A stretch of 64,000 nt of DNA from Kalaharituber pfeilii (lineage: Eukaryota > Ascomycota > Pezizomycetes > Pezizales > Pezizaceae), in the NCBI GenBank assembly GCA_015179045.1, contig WHUZ01000008.1, positions 1,302,001 to 1,366,000 of the forward strand, given 5' to 3'. Positions 50,070-60,652 of the stretch are shown one piece after another. The notes beneath the pieces are model-generated. The model was not told the origin of the DNA. It was given only the letters and a program-made list of their open reading frames with translations, and searched no databases. The stretch's first letter is position 1, and each line of letters starts with the position of its first letter. Position numbers and translations under genes: made by a program.

Positions 50070-52204
50070 CCACCGATCTTTCTATAGCCTTTGTTATATG
50101 CTGATTGAGGTTAGACAATCGTAATGAAAGGGTAACAGAAATGGAGCCGCAAAAATACACCATGAGCCGTTTTTCTGGATTTTTTGACAAGTAGGTTTAC
50201 TATTCCCCACTTGTCTGGAAGGAGGTACCTAATCTAGATTACAGAATGAAGAAAGGCGAATGAGAGCATGATAATAGTTTGCCATCGGCTATAATTGTTT
50301 CTTTGGGAATCTGGCTCCAGATCTTATTCCCTCGGTGCATTGAGTAATAAGTATTTGTGGGGTGGTAACCTTAATATTCTAATCTCTTATTCGAACGTTT
50401 CCTATTTCCGTCAAGGGTCATATTTCTTAGTTAAACCAAACGGCATTTCTTATTACGTTGTCTTTCTTTTGGTTGGTTCACTTGGTCTGATGAAACTTAT
50501 CTTTTTCGTTTACGTGGTGGCCATTGGATGGGGTTCATGCAGGGTCCTTCCAATTTTTTTTTGGCGAAAATGGCCAACACTACAGGAACGAAGGCATTCA
50601 TCTTTTCCTTCCATGCCTACTAGGTACTATAATGGTATGTCTGATTAATTGCTTCATTTCTTGACTGTTCACATTAACGGGCACAGCATCTCCCGACCCC
50701 ATTGCAGGAGGTCAATGAAAAGCGAACGGTTGCATCCAATTTTCCATTCTTCAGGGAAGAAAGCAATATGGGGAGAGGGAGAGACAATGGTTTTTATGTA
50801 AAGATTGCTTTACTGCTCATACATATGTAGCTAAGCTTGGATATTTATGGCTGATGGTTGGGCTTGCATGGGACATGAGAGAAATAAACCACATGTTGAG
50901 CTCGAAAATGTGATCCCAGGCGCGGACTGCTGCGAGGCCGAAGTGGGCTTGAGGCCGTCGGCCGCAAGTCGTTGACGTATTGATGCATACCTACTTATGT
51001 ACAGTACAGTACTTACTTGCCTGTGCTCTGCTGACCACCAGGGTTGTTGGGCGCGCTCGCTGGCCGCATCGGCTGCATCCTGGCAGCGCGATGTAGTGGC
51101 AGCTCGCTGGGCGGCCCTGGGCGGCCCTGGGCGCTGGCTCTGAGCAAGCCGGGTCGGCGAGCCTGCCAGCAGTGCCGGCCTGGCCTGCCAGATGGCCCGG
51201 GAGACACAGGCTACTCGCACAGCTCCAGTAGGCATTCGCTACCGACTGCCACGGACTGCCACGGACTGCCACAGACTGCCACAGACTGCTGCCCGAGACG
51301 ACAGCGCAGGCGCATGCACAACAGCACAGCTGGGCCGGGACGCGGGCTCCTGATGCACCCACACGCAGCGCTGACTGCGTCGACGGTGGCCTGCCTGTCT
51401 CTGCGCCCACCGCGGCGGCGTGTCTGGGCCAGCGTCAGGCGTCCTCCCACCGAGGCCGACTGCCCTTATGCAGGGATTTCATCCGTCAACTTGGGGCTTT
51501 TCCATTGGACGGGTCGCCAGTTTCATGAACGTCCCGCGCAAGGGATATCGTTTCTCCGACCACCAGTCGTGCTGCAGCGCTGCTCTGTTCGCGTGAGCGC
51601 AGCACGCCGTGCCCGACCGCAGTCAGTCCCCCTGGCATGCCAGCGCCCTTACTCTCACACCGCCAGCGTCTGCGTGCACCTCGCGCCCTTCCACGCTGCG
51701 TGCTGCCAGCCGCTGCCTCTGTCTTCCATCCCGAGCTGGCGGAGGCGTGCTCCGAGTCGAGCATACCCCCCCCCCTTCCCAACCCCCCGCCATCGTGCCA
51801 GACCGCAGCGGAGCAGGCACGCAGTTAGCACATAGCATTGCGTACGGCAGGCGTGGTAGAAGCACAACAGCGCTTCCACGCGTTGGCACAGCTTGGGACA
51901 GGGCGGGCTGCCTCACGCACTCAAGCTGGGAGGGACTTACCATTCGCGCTTGCGCTTTACCCCACTTCCAGAGGGTTTGTCCAGGGCCTCCAGCAGATCC
52001 AGCGACTCAATCGCCAATTCCTCATACCCCACTATTTCCTACTTAGTCCTACTTAGTCCTACTACTTCCTCCCTTCTTCGTTCCCTTCTCCCTCATCCCC
52101 TCCCTCCCAACCTCGCCAACTCGCAGATAAAGCAGTGCCTTGCTCCACACGGCTGTCCCCAGAGAACTACCTCCCAAGCCACATCACAACTCAAGAATCA
52201 CATC
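50070..52204. other. intergenic region with GC-rich block
   Basis: The first about 0.6 kb is T-rich and resembles a 3' UTR. From about 51030 to 51950 the sequence is strongly GC-rich, with overlapping open frames on both strands that encode low-complexity Ala/Arg/Pro sequence and are rejected as genes. The block ends about 0.25 kb before the RING-ankyrin start. Confidence 0.6.
51243..51292. repeat. 10-bp CGGACTGCCA tandem repeat
   Basis: About five tandem copies of CGGACTGCCA, with later copies reading CAGACTGCCA, inside the GC-rich block. Confidence 0.9.
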
Positions 52205-53485
52205 ATGTCTTATTGCGAAAGCTGCACAGACCCGCTAGTCTTCACTGCTGGAGATATCGGTATTGTGAATGGAGATGGATCTACAAGAGGCGGAGTAAGG
52301 GTGGTGGACGATATTGAACTTATCTGTGGACATCATTTTCACTGGTAAGGAAGACTCATTATATTACATGCTTCAAAGCAATTCGACTGTTCGAAATTCT
52401 GTTTTTCTGCTCTTTACTCCTCTCAATTGCAAGGGACGCAACATTTCTCCTTCCCATGCTCTCTGCATAATAGTCATCTGTTTTTTTTTTTCCTGTTTTG
52501 GTCCCACGACAACTGTGTGTGAATACGGTTTGGAGGAGGAGCAACAAGTAATCGGCAGCAGGTATCAGAGGACAGGAAACATGAACGTTACTGAGGTCAT
52601 CATCCCAGCAATTTTTTTAAGCGCACGAAAGCACTTGTCTCGTCTATCGGGCCCTGTTGTGTTTCATTTGTTGCGCTTTTTCATCCGATTGGATCTTGCA
52701 TCTACATTGCATGAAGAAATTGATCTGCATACTCTACCCTCATTACGGATCTAGATCTGGCCCAGGCAGTTTTCTTTTTCCCTTCACGATACATTATATG
52801 TTCTCGAATACATAAACTCTCTTGTGTCACTTATTCCATACTTCGGGTCGTTGCATAAGTCTAATATTTACTTCGGATATCGACAGGTCGTGTTTCTCTG
52901 ATGCCTATACCTCCGGCCGGAAAACCACCTGCCCACATTGTGAAGCAAACATTATTGATGGACGGACAAATAAGCTCCTGGTGACCATGCGTAGTGACCG
53001 TGGGGAGCAGACATCGTACGATTTGGGCACAAAGCTGGAAGAGCAGAATTCGAATCATGAATTGAAACGGATGCGGGACTTTCTGGACCTATGTTCAACA
53101 GGTAGAGTCGATTGACACAATACCATCCTTCACGCGAAGCCCTTCCTCATACGTGGTCTTCTCAAACGTTTAACTTTACCTCAAATAACACATGTGCTGC
53201 CCACAATTGCCTGAATTGAATGCTAACTCTACTTATTTAGGTGACAATAGAGCCATTCTGAGCATGCTAGGAGAAGACCCCTCGCTGCTTGCGGCCCAGG
53301 ATTTCGAAACAGCACAAACAGGCCTCCACTTTGCTATTCGAAATAAGTGTTACGACACAGCCATTCTTTTGCTTGCTAGAGGCGCAGACCGCAATGCAAG
53401 GGACAATGATGGAAAGACATTTATTGACCTAGCACGATTGCTGGATGCTCCTGAAGATGTTCTTGCTAAGTTAAGATGCAGCTAA
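52205..53485 (+). CDS. small RING-finger plus ankyrin-repeat protein
   Basis: Three exons, 52205-52344, 52887-53101 and 53241-53485, encode 199 residues. Residues 1-75 hold a RING-like zinc domain: CESC near the start, then ICGHHFHWSCF and CPHC, giving the full C-x2-C...C-x-H-x2-H-x2-C...C-x2-C ligand set with a long first loop. The C-terminal half carries an ankyrin repeat and a partial second one (TGLHFAIRNKCYDTAILLLA then GADRNARDNDGKTFIDLA). RING domains usually act as E3 ubiquitin ligases and ankyrin repeats recruit partners, so a small E3 is a reasonable inference. Intron 1 is 542 nt, far longer than the others here; intron 2 is 139 nt. Both join in phase with GTAAGG and GTAGAG donors. 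The start ATG lies in context CATCATGTC. No gene symbol is recognised. Confidence 0.85.
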
Positions 53486-55445
53486 ATGATTTGGTATACG
53501 GCAGACATGGCACGCAATTCCCTCGATCTACCCTTGTTAGTGAAGTGAGGTATACTGCGCCTTTGTTTTACAGGCTTTATTCAAATTATATATGATATGA
53601 TTTCGGATATGTGGATGGAGTTGATTGGCAGGATGTTGTTTTGTATGAGTTATGTATTACTATAGTTATTGGGCTTAGAATATTGGTTTAGATTACTTCT
53701 TTAACCTTCCTTTGTTTTTTTTTTTTCCTGTCCTGACCATAATGAGGCATTGGCATTTCTTTGATCATAATTCCAGGTGTATTTCTCGTGTGGCTGAATC
53801 CGTCCCAGCGCTCGGTGACATCATTAAAGTTTCATCATAATTCTGAAGGAGTGGAGCATTTTGTCACTTTAAATCTCCTTTTTATTTTTTATTTTTTTTA
53901 CTTTTTTCTTTCAGTTTCTTTCTTACAGTTTATTGGGTTCCGGGGACATGGAGTATGTTAATCTCATTACTATGCCAGACGATGGGTCATTTTTGGAGGT
54001 CTTTGAGGCCTGATTGGCCCGGGAGTTGGACAATAATCTATCACCCAAAACAGATTGAGCATAGGAACATTTGTGGGAGTATCCATACAGATATGCATCC
54101 CTACTTTGCTCTCTCGTACCTCCATAAACCATACATATCGAATGCTCTAGTGTAGCAAAACTTTTTTACGCATCTGATCACCCTTTTCCTTCCATACCAA
54201 GTCCAGCTACTCAATGATGGCAGGCTGCAAGATGCGCTCATTGTGCATTAGTGGCATGTGACAAGTAAGCTTTTATTTATTTCTTAGGGTTATTGTTTTC
54301 GCTTTCTGACAAGCAGGCGGACTTACAAGGGGGAAGCCCCTTGGCGCAAGGCTGGCGCGCCTGTCGGCCGTTCAAAGAAGCCTACTGTACTATAACATAG
54401 GAGCACCGTCCGTGCCCACTCAGTCACTTGATTGGTCAATCCTGACAGGTGAAGAGATATTTCATGCCAGGGAATTGGAGGAAGGAACAAGCATTGAGAG
54501 GTAAGTTCACAATAGTTGGATAGGCTAGGGCAGTACTTTGCACCTGCAGCAAGCGTTGACACAACGCTGCGATCGAAGGAAAAGCCAGCACTTCGCATGA
54601 GTACAATTGCCGATTTCAGCAAAGAACTTAATACATCATAGTGCTTTGCTGCGTCGTGAGGGGCGGGGAATGCAACAGAGGATGTGATGGGAAGGGGGGA
54701 CGTTTGGGATTCCTGTTAGTTAGCTGGTCTGAACATTGCAGAGTGCACATCATGATTGCATGAGCTCAAACAAGCTGTCTGACGGTTGGGGTAACAGGGT
54801 GCGGATGAGAAGACGAGCGCTGTATATGCGTTGATGATGATGATGATGATGCTCGAGGCGGGGGGGGCTTGGGATATGTACATAAAGTCACGATGCCGGG
54901 ACGAAATGTAATAAAGGCAAGCAGTATAACCCGATGCACGCAGCATGTCTTGGCGCGGGGCGGAGGGGGTCCCAGGCTAGGGCAGGGGTGCCTCTTATCG
55001 ATAACAGCCAACCAAGATATGAGATAAGCTTTGCCCCCCCACGTGCGCGGGGCTTTTCCTGGGAAGAGGGTCTGACGGTCGAACTGAGCGATTGGAGCTC
55101 GAATCAGATTACCAGACGCCTGTGCTACGGTGACAAAGTAGAGATAATCAACCTCCCAGCACACACAATTCAGGACAAATTAGGCTACGGCTGATAAATT
55201 GACAACGGAGCGATCGGGCACATCGCTGCTGTGCATCTAAACAGCTGGCCACTTGTCGGGCACAACTGATCACATCGAGATCCTCTCTCGAGGCTCGTAA
55301 TCCAAGAGATTGCACCATGAATTTTGCAACGCGCAGGTAAATCACGGAGCCGCCAATAGCCTGCGAAGTGGTGCTCCCCACTATATTGCCTATATAGGTA
55401 CTAGTTTTGCGGCACCGCTCGATACGCATCGATCGCATATTCGGC
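53486..55445. other. intergenic region before the SET gene
   Basis: 3'-UTR-like T-rich sequence lies in the first about 0.5 kb. No coding exon was recognised. Short ATG and G tracts occur at about 54833-54870, and a GC-rich patch at 54940-55060 lies about 0.4 kb before the SET start. Confidence 0.55.
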
Positions 55446-56237
55446 ATGCCACCACAAGACTCGAGCTCCTCCAAAACCCCAACACGAGCACAGCACCCAA
55501 GATCCATTAATTCCACTACCACCGCTGCCGCTGCCGCAGTCATCTCCTCCTCCACCTGCTCCTCCACGAATCCAAGCGGCGCGAAGCTTCCCACAAATTG
55601 GCCTCGTGAGATAACATATCTTACGCGTCCAACATATTCTCGTCTGCTCGACAGCGCCATAATACAGCAACTCTGCCCGAATCCCTCTTCCAAGCAGCAG
55701 CCTGCTTTTCGCAATGGCCCACGCAATACCCACCAGTCGGGCCCCTCCCCCTTCGTCAAGATAAAGAAAATCACAGACCCAAACCATCCTGCGTATGGGC
55801 AACATGGTTTATTTGCGAACCATGTACTACTGCCAGGGCAATGGGTGCTCGATTACCTTGGGTACGTTCACCCGGCATCAGAAACAGATCCAGAGAGCAA
55901 TTATGATCTCAGTCTGGATCGGGAGCTGGGCGACGGTGGGGTAGGGATAGATGCACGACACATGGGTAATGAGGCACGATTTGTCAATGATTATAGGGGC
56001 ATCCCGGAACGTATGATGAAAGCAAACAGCGGTCCGTATGCAGGAAAGAAACCAAAACCCGGTCCGAACGTGGTGTTTGCGGAAAGGGTTGTTGAGGGGA
56101 CCGGTGAGCGGAGGCTGTGTATCATGGTAGGTAAGGAGAGGATAAAGAAATGCGAGGAGCTGTGTGTCAGTTACGGCAAGGGCTTTTGGAAGGAGCGAGG
56201 GATTATATTCGATGCTGCACGAAGTTTTGAGTCATGA
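55446..56237 (+). CDS. SET-domain protein, putative protein lysine methyltransferase
   Basis: A single exon of 263 residues. The ATG at 55446 (MPPQDSSSS) was chosen because the in-frame sequence upstream offers only a non-ATG start. Residues 1-95 are low-complexity (Ser/Thr/Ala-rich) with a basic patch. The SET fold follows: GQHGLFANHVLLPGQWVLDY (about 116-136), then YDLSLDRELGDGGVGIDARH, GNEARFVNDYRG (about 174-186, the pseudoknot segment equivalent to NHxxxPN) and EELCVSYGKGFW (about 238-249), with the catalytic-type Tyr in SYG. No pre-SET or post-SET cysteine cluster is visible. This architecture matches a family of small fungal SET proteins; the substrate is unknown. A Ginger-like transposon begins 170 bp after the stop. 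Confidence 0.9.
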   Translation: MPPQDSSSSKTPTRAQHPRSINSTTTAAAAAVISSSTCSSTNPSGAKLPTNWPREITYLTRPTYSRLLDSAIIQQLCPNPSSKQQPAFRNGPRNTHQSGPSPFVKIKKITDPNHPAYGQHGLFANHVLLPGQWVLDYLGYVHPASETDPESNYDLSLDRELGDGGVGIDARHMGNEARFVNDYRGIPERMMKANSGPYAGKKPKPGPNVVFAERVVEGTGERRLCIMVGKERIKKCEELCVSYGKGFWKERGIIFDAARSFES

Positions 56238-56410
56238 GTGAACGTAGAAAAGGTCCAATAGAGATTGATATATCTATGTGAGAGAACTTCATGGATGATA
56301 AAAGTAACTGCACTGGTGATAATCGGAACTCACAAATACCGCGTACATATGCGTATTCTGAAATTATCCTCAATCGTCTCATTTTCATACAAGAATGGAG
56401 TTAATGGTTA

Positions 56411-56502
56411 TGTGCTGGGCCATTCGTAACAACGTTCCAGTGGCCACTGGCCCGGACCAGTGGCCACTAGCCCGGACTACTCAACGGAACGCTGGTTCGT
56501 GA
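56411..56502 (+). repeat. left terminal inverted repeat of Ginger-like element
   Basis: Matches 57580-57692 in inverse orientation except for a gap of about 20 bp and a few substitutions. It contains two copies of CAGTGGCCACT plus GCCCGG. Confidence 0.9.
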
Positions 56503-56811
56503 TCACACACTAGTACAACGCATTGACCTTTTTGTTCTGCGCACAGAACTACAACAGAATGTTGGTATGTTGGTGGCTGTTAAAATACTAGAAGGTTCGG
56601 AATTGTAATTGTCTAAATCATTTGTTTATTTTTTTGTTTTATTTACTCAAGTATTTAAACTTGATATTTTTCCATGCTGTCGGTATTTTGAATGTATTCT
56701 ACATATATCGCATTCTGTACCATACACTTCTCTAGTATACAACGCCAAGCCTATCTTATTTACCTAAACTGGTAATTACTTTTCAGCCTCATTCCTTAAC
56801 AATCTTTACCT

Positions 56812-57276
56812 ATGGAGCCTTTTACACCCGAAATTCGCCATCAATTCGAGCTATATATTCAATCTCGGGATCATACAAATAGATATCAAATGGAACCTCA
56901 GAAGTTACGTGAAATCCGAATTTTCTGTCGTGATCCAGAACGGCCCGTGTCTTCAGCAGCTGAGAATAATGTTAAAACTCTTGCTAAGGTAAGTATAACC
57001 TATAATGAGATTAATAAGATATTAACAAATTAGAAATTTTTTATTAATGAGGATGGCGTTCTAATGCGCAAAGCGAATCCTCCCCAAAACGAATACCATC
57101 GTGAGGTTATTATAGAAGATCGAGCATTTGACATTATTCAAGATGTTCATTGCAATCTTGAAGCTGTTTTTCCTGTCGCCGGAGGGGGTCATTCATCACG
57201 CTGTATTTTTTTTTGCCCTGTCGCCGGAGGGGTCCTTGATGAAGCTGATTTTTCCTGTCACTGGAGAGGTCCTTGA
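56812..57276 (+). pseudogene. truncated integrase N-terminal (H2C2-type) fragment in Ginger-like element
   Basis: The open frame starts MEPFTPEIRHQFELYIQSRD. The apparent stop at 57031 is removed if the 45-nt GTAAGT...TTAG intron 56989-57033 is spliced, which joins ENNVKTLAK to KFFINEDGVLMRK. The following NPPQNEYHREVIIEDRAFDI and DVHCNL match the segment that leads into the H2C2 zinc-binding domain of Ginger/KRBA2-type integrases, where a GH and then the CxxC and DDE core should follow. The frame instead runs into the minisatellite after CNLEAVF and stops at 57276. No catalytic core is present, so it cannot be an active integrase. The family match rests on remembered motif shape, not on a search. 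Confidence 0.6.
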
Positions 57277-57475
57277 TAAAGCTGTTTTTTTCCTGTCGCT
57301 GGGGGTCCTTGATGAAGCTGTGTTTTCCTGTCGCCGGAGGGGTCCTTGCTGCTGCTGTTTTTTTTTTTTTCGCCGGAGACGGTCCTTAATGAAGCTGTTT
57401 TTTCCTGTCGCTGGAGGGGTCCTTGGTAGAGCTGTGTTTTCCTGTGGCAGGGAGAGGTCTTTAGTGACGCTGTTT
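57165..57475 (+). repeat. minisatellite inside Ginger-like element
   Basis: About eight imperfect tandem units of roughly 36-45 bp are built on CCTGTCGCCGGAGGGGTCCT and a following TGATGAAGCTGTTTTTT. The T-run length varies between units. The array begins exactly where the integrase homology ends. Confidence 0.9.
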
Positions 57476-58430
57476 TATCAAATAGTGGATGTGTGGATAC
57501 GCGAGTGTGTGTGTGTGAGTTTGAGAGGGTGAATTGTAGGTAGAATGAGAAAATTCAAATTCTGAGTGGCCCGGGCCAGTCACGAACCAGCGTTCCATTG
57601 AGTAGTCCGGGCTAGTGGCCACTGGTCCGGGCCAGTGGTGAGTGGCCCGGGCCAGTGGCCACTGGAACGTTTGTTACGAATGGCCCGGCACAGTTACATA
57701 CAATAGAACTGAGGACCTGTGTTTATTGTTTTGCTGTCGTCCCAACTGCCGCTTGATAGGCTCACACTTGGGGTGGGCTGGTTGCACTACCCCCCTCCCC
57801 TCCCCTTCCCCCGTATACTTGGGGGAGAACAAGGAGGCCTCACGACTAGGCCTTGGAATGATTTCACGCAATACGGCGATCTTTCTATGAGAATTAATGT
57901 TACGTTCCACTTTTCCGCAGGCACAGAGACAGCTGACATAATGAAATTCCCAACGAAATTGTATGCGATACAGTAGTATATTTTACGGCGAGCAAGGCAT
58001 AATTAACATGAACTATATCGAACTGCACTTTGAATACTATTCTATGCTACTAAAATACTTACTATGATAGCGAGAAAGATGGTGATCTTTTCCTCGAGAT
58101 CTTCCTTGACACCCCTTTTCACCTAGCGGATGAATAGTACCAGTCATGATCAAAGTGGCTGCCTCCGTACAGGTGATTAGTCCTTGCTTTCCCTGGAGGA
58201 ACCCCTACATCATGAATTACTTTTGCAGAATTCCATTCGAAGCTAAAACCTGAACGAGAGCGGTTGGCCACTGTTGTGTCATCGCTCAAGAGAAAACGTT
58301 GTGTTGAATATACTCAGCATAGCTTTATAATTGTGGAAGTACTAGTAGCGGAGAAGGAGTGTGACTATGGCGCTTAGTCACCGCGTTACACAGGCCCTGG
58401 GCCTTGGCATGAAGGTATTACTGTTAGCTA

Positions 58431-60307
58431 TGGCTTAGTGCGCAGGGATGGCTTAGTGCGCGCTAAAATATCCCTGCTCCTCGGCACCAACCCCCCCCCC
58501 CTTATTCTGCATATCACGAGATCTAGCTATGCTATGCTTCTCAAACTTCACATATACAATCAACCATGCCTGTATATACTGAAGATAACCTCCAAAAAGC
58601 TATACAGCATGCACGGGACATGCCTTGGGTGTCCAGAGCTCGCATTGCAGACCTCTATGGTGTCAATGCGGATACCTTACGTCGCAGGGTTGCAGGAAAG
58701 ACGCAAGCACGCAATAAAGCTCACCAATACCGCCAATTGTTCACTCCGGGGCAGGAGGAAGCTATAGCAGATCACTGCTGCCTCATGGCACAGCGTGGGT
58801 TTCCTATGAGCCTTTCTCTCATCCATCGAATGGCTCAGGATATCCTCAATTCACGTCCTGGCAACATACATAGGCTCGGTGAGCTATGGGTGAATCGTTT
58901 TATCAAGCGACACCCTATCCTGAAGAAGGAGTGGGTTGAGCATCAAGAGCGTTCGAGGAAGCAAGCTGGAGCTACTCCGGAGCTCCAAACTGCATTTTAT
59001 AAGCTGTTGAATGACCTTATCCGTCGCTACCAGGTAACACCGGCTAACCTTTGGAACTGTGATGAGAAAGGTATGATACTTGGTAGATCTGGACGAGAGA
59101 AGGCTGTTGTACGTGCAGGCACGGTATCTACTGCTGTGAGTGAAGGTAGCAGAGAATTCTGCAGTGTATTGGAGACAATTAATGCCACAGGTGATGTCAT
59201 ACCACCATTTATTGTATGGCAAGGAAAGACGCATCGTGAAGGGTATTATGCAACCAATGAGGGTATTGCAGAGTCAAGAAGGATTAGCATTGCACTCATT
59301 CCTGGAGGAGGGTATGGAGTCTCTCCAAGTGGATATATGGATGACGAGTTAGGATTTGAGTATATCTCCAGACACTTTGAGCGACACACCGCCCCCACCG
59401 CCCCACTACCACTGCTCGCATCCTCATCGTTGACGGCCATAGCTCCCATGTCCACTGGAAGGTAGTCCAGTTCGCATTAAAGCATAACACTCACATGATA
59501 TGCCTCCCTCCACACTCCACCGGCTTCATGCAGCCATTGGATGTAGGATGCTTTGGTATTCTGCAGCGCGCTCAGGCAAGACAGTGGTTAAGGCCTCTAG
59601 CCGCAAGCATGTGGGCAAAGGTAGAGTCCTAACGGACAAGGACGTCATGGAGGGCATTGAGCGAGCAGAGAAGCAGCGTGCAGCGGAAGCAGCGAAGTCC
59701 AGCGCCGACAAGATAGGGTGGAGTTGAAGAAGCTGAATGATGAAGCAAAGGCACAGTGGGAGACGGAGGTCGAAGCATGGCGACTGGAAGTTGATGCTTC
59801 GAGGAAAGAGAAAAGGAAGCCACCACTGAAGCCACAAAAACCGAAGGTGTTGAAGGTGTTGCCTGGCTCTGAGGTGGCTGAAGAGTGAGAGGAGGTCCAT
59901 TTTGATGAGGAACAGCTTGTAGAGATGCTGGATGCTGTTAGATTGCAGCAATTCGCTGAGGTATGTAGCCATGTGAGCTTCAGATTCTAGTGCTAACCAT
60001 TGAGTAGGTGGATGATGAAGCAGTATGATGGCTTGGATTAGTACAATGCGTGGTAGTGCGGGTAGGATGTGGGGGGGGGGGAGGGGGTCATCATAGGGGG
60101 GTACTCAATTCAGAATGGGATTTTGACATCGAAAGCTTTATTTTTTCATATGTATGATAGATGCAATGTGTAGAGTGAGCAATTGTGATGATATGCGCCG
60201 AAAATTACAGTCTTTTGCCTATATCCGTCGGCAGAATATGAAGAATAATGCTGAGTCAGCGTGGTGCCCAGGTGCTACGCACTAAGCCATCCCTGCGCAC
60301 TAAGCCA
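58431..60307 (+). mobile_element. Fot1/pogo-type DNA transposon (1877 bp)
   Basis: Perfect 30-bp terminal inverted repeats (58431-58460 and 60278-60307) start TGGCTTAGTGCG, and the same 12-mer occurs twice within each repeat. TA duplications flank the element (58429-58430 and 60308-60309). The length is typical of Fot1/Pot2-class elements. The perfect arms suggest recent movement, but the transposase inside is broken. A run of about 13 G-rich bases lies near 60070. Confidence 0.95.
58566..59727 (+). pseudogene. pogo/Fot1 transposase, frameshifted
   Basis: The first frame (from 58566, MPVYTEDNLQKAIQHARDMP) carries the Psq-type and CENP-B-type helix-turn-helix DNA-binding region, then the DDE_1 domain with the first catalytic Asp in NLWNCDEKGMILGR. 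Coding breaks near 59390 in a C-rich stretch, where the frame changes and continues as ARILIVDGHSSHVHWK (second Asp) and STGFMQPLDVGCFG (third Asp). A stop lies near 59630. A further frame holds the C-terminal SSRKHVGKGRVLTDKDVMEG up to 59727. All three catalytic Asp codons survive, but at least two frameshifts make it inactive unless sequencing error is involved. Confidence 0.9.
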
Positions 60308-60652
60308 TACTTAACAGTACCGCCCCGCGTTCCAAGTCCCAGGCCCTTGGCAGCTGGGCCTCACAAATGGCACTAAAGGTTCATACATAAACAAGCTTTC
60401 TTGTGACGTGTGAAACATAAGGGGATCTGCTCCCGCAGAGATCTATTACAATCTGGTGCCGCAAATTACGAACAACGAACCACTTTACCAATATATACAA
60501 TAAATCCTCGTGTTTTTACCCCACTTGACATCTAATTTATGTGCAACATCCGAACTTGAAAACTTAAGAACACCGTTTACGGCAACCAGACTACGTTTAC
60601 AGCGATAAAACGTACGCTCTGACGTCGTTCTTACCCACCTCAACCCACCAAC

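Larger units (their letters stand above)
56411..57692 (+). mobile_element. Ginger-like non-autonomous DNA transposon (1282 bp)
   Basis: Terminal inverted repeats begin TGTGCYGGGCCATTCGTAAC: left 56411-56502 (92 bp), right 57580-57692 (113 bp). The right arm is longer by one extra copy of the internal GGCCACTGGCCCGG-type unit. Both ends are flanked by GTTA (56407-56410 and 57693-57696), a 4-bp target duplication. The interior holds a truncated integrase-type open frame and a minisatellite. Long inverted repeats, a TGT start, 4-bp duplications and a retroviral-like integrase relic together fit the Ginger superfamily, although the published TGTNR end consensus is not fully met. It lies between the SET gene and a pogo element. 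Confidence 0.75.

Noticed and set aside
51044..51943. Open frame of 263 codons and overlapping opposite-strand frames
   Set aside because: GC-rich sequence has few stops by chance. The translations are Ala/Arg/Pro/Ser low complexity on both strands, with no family features.
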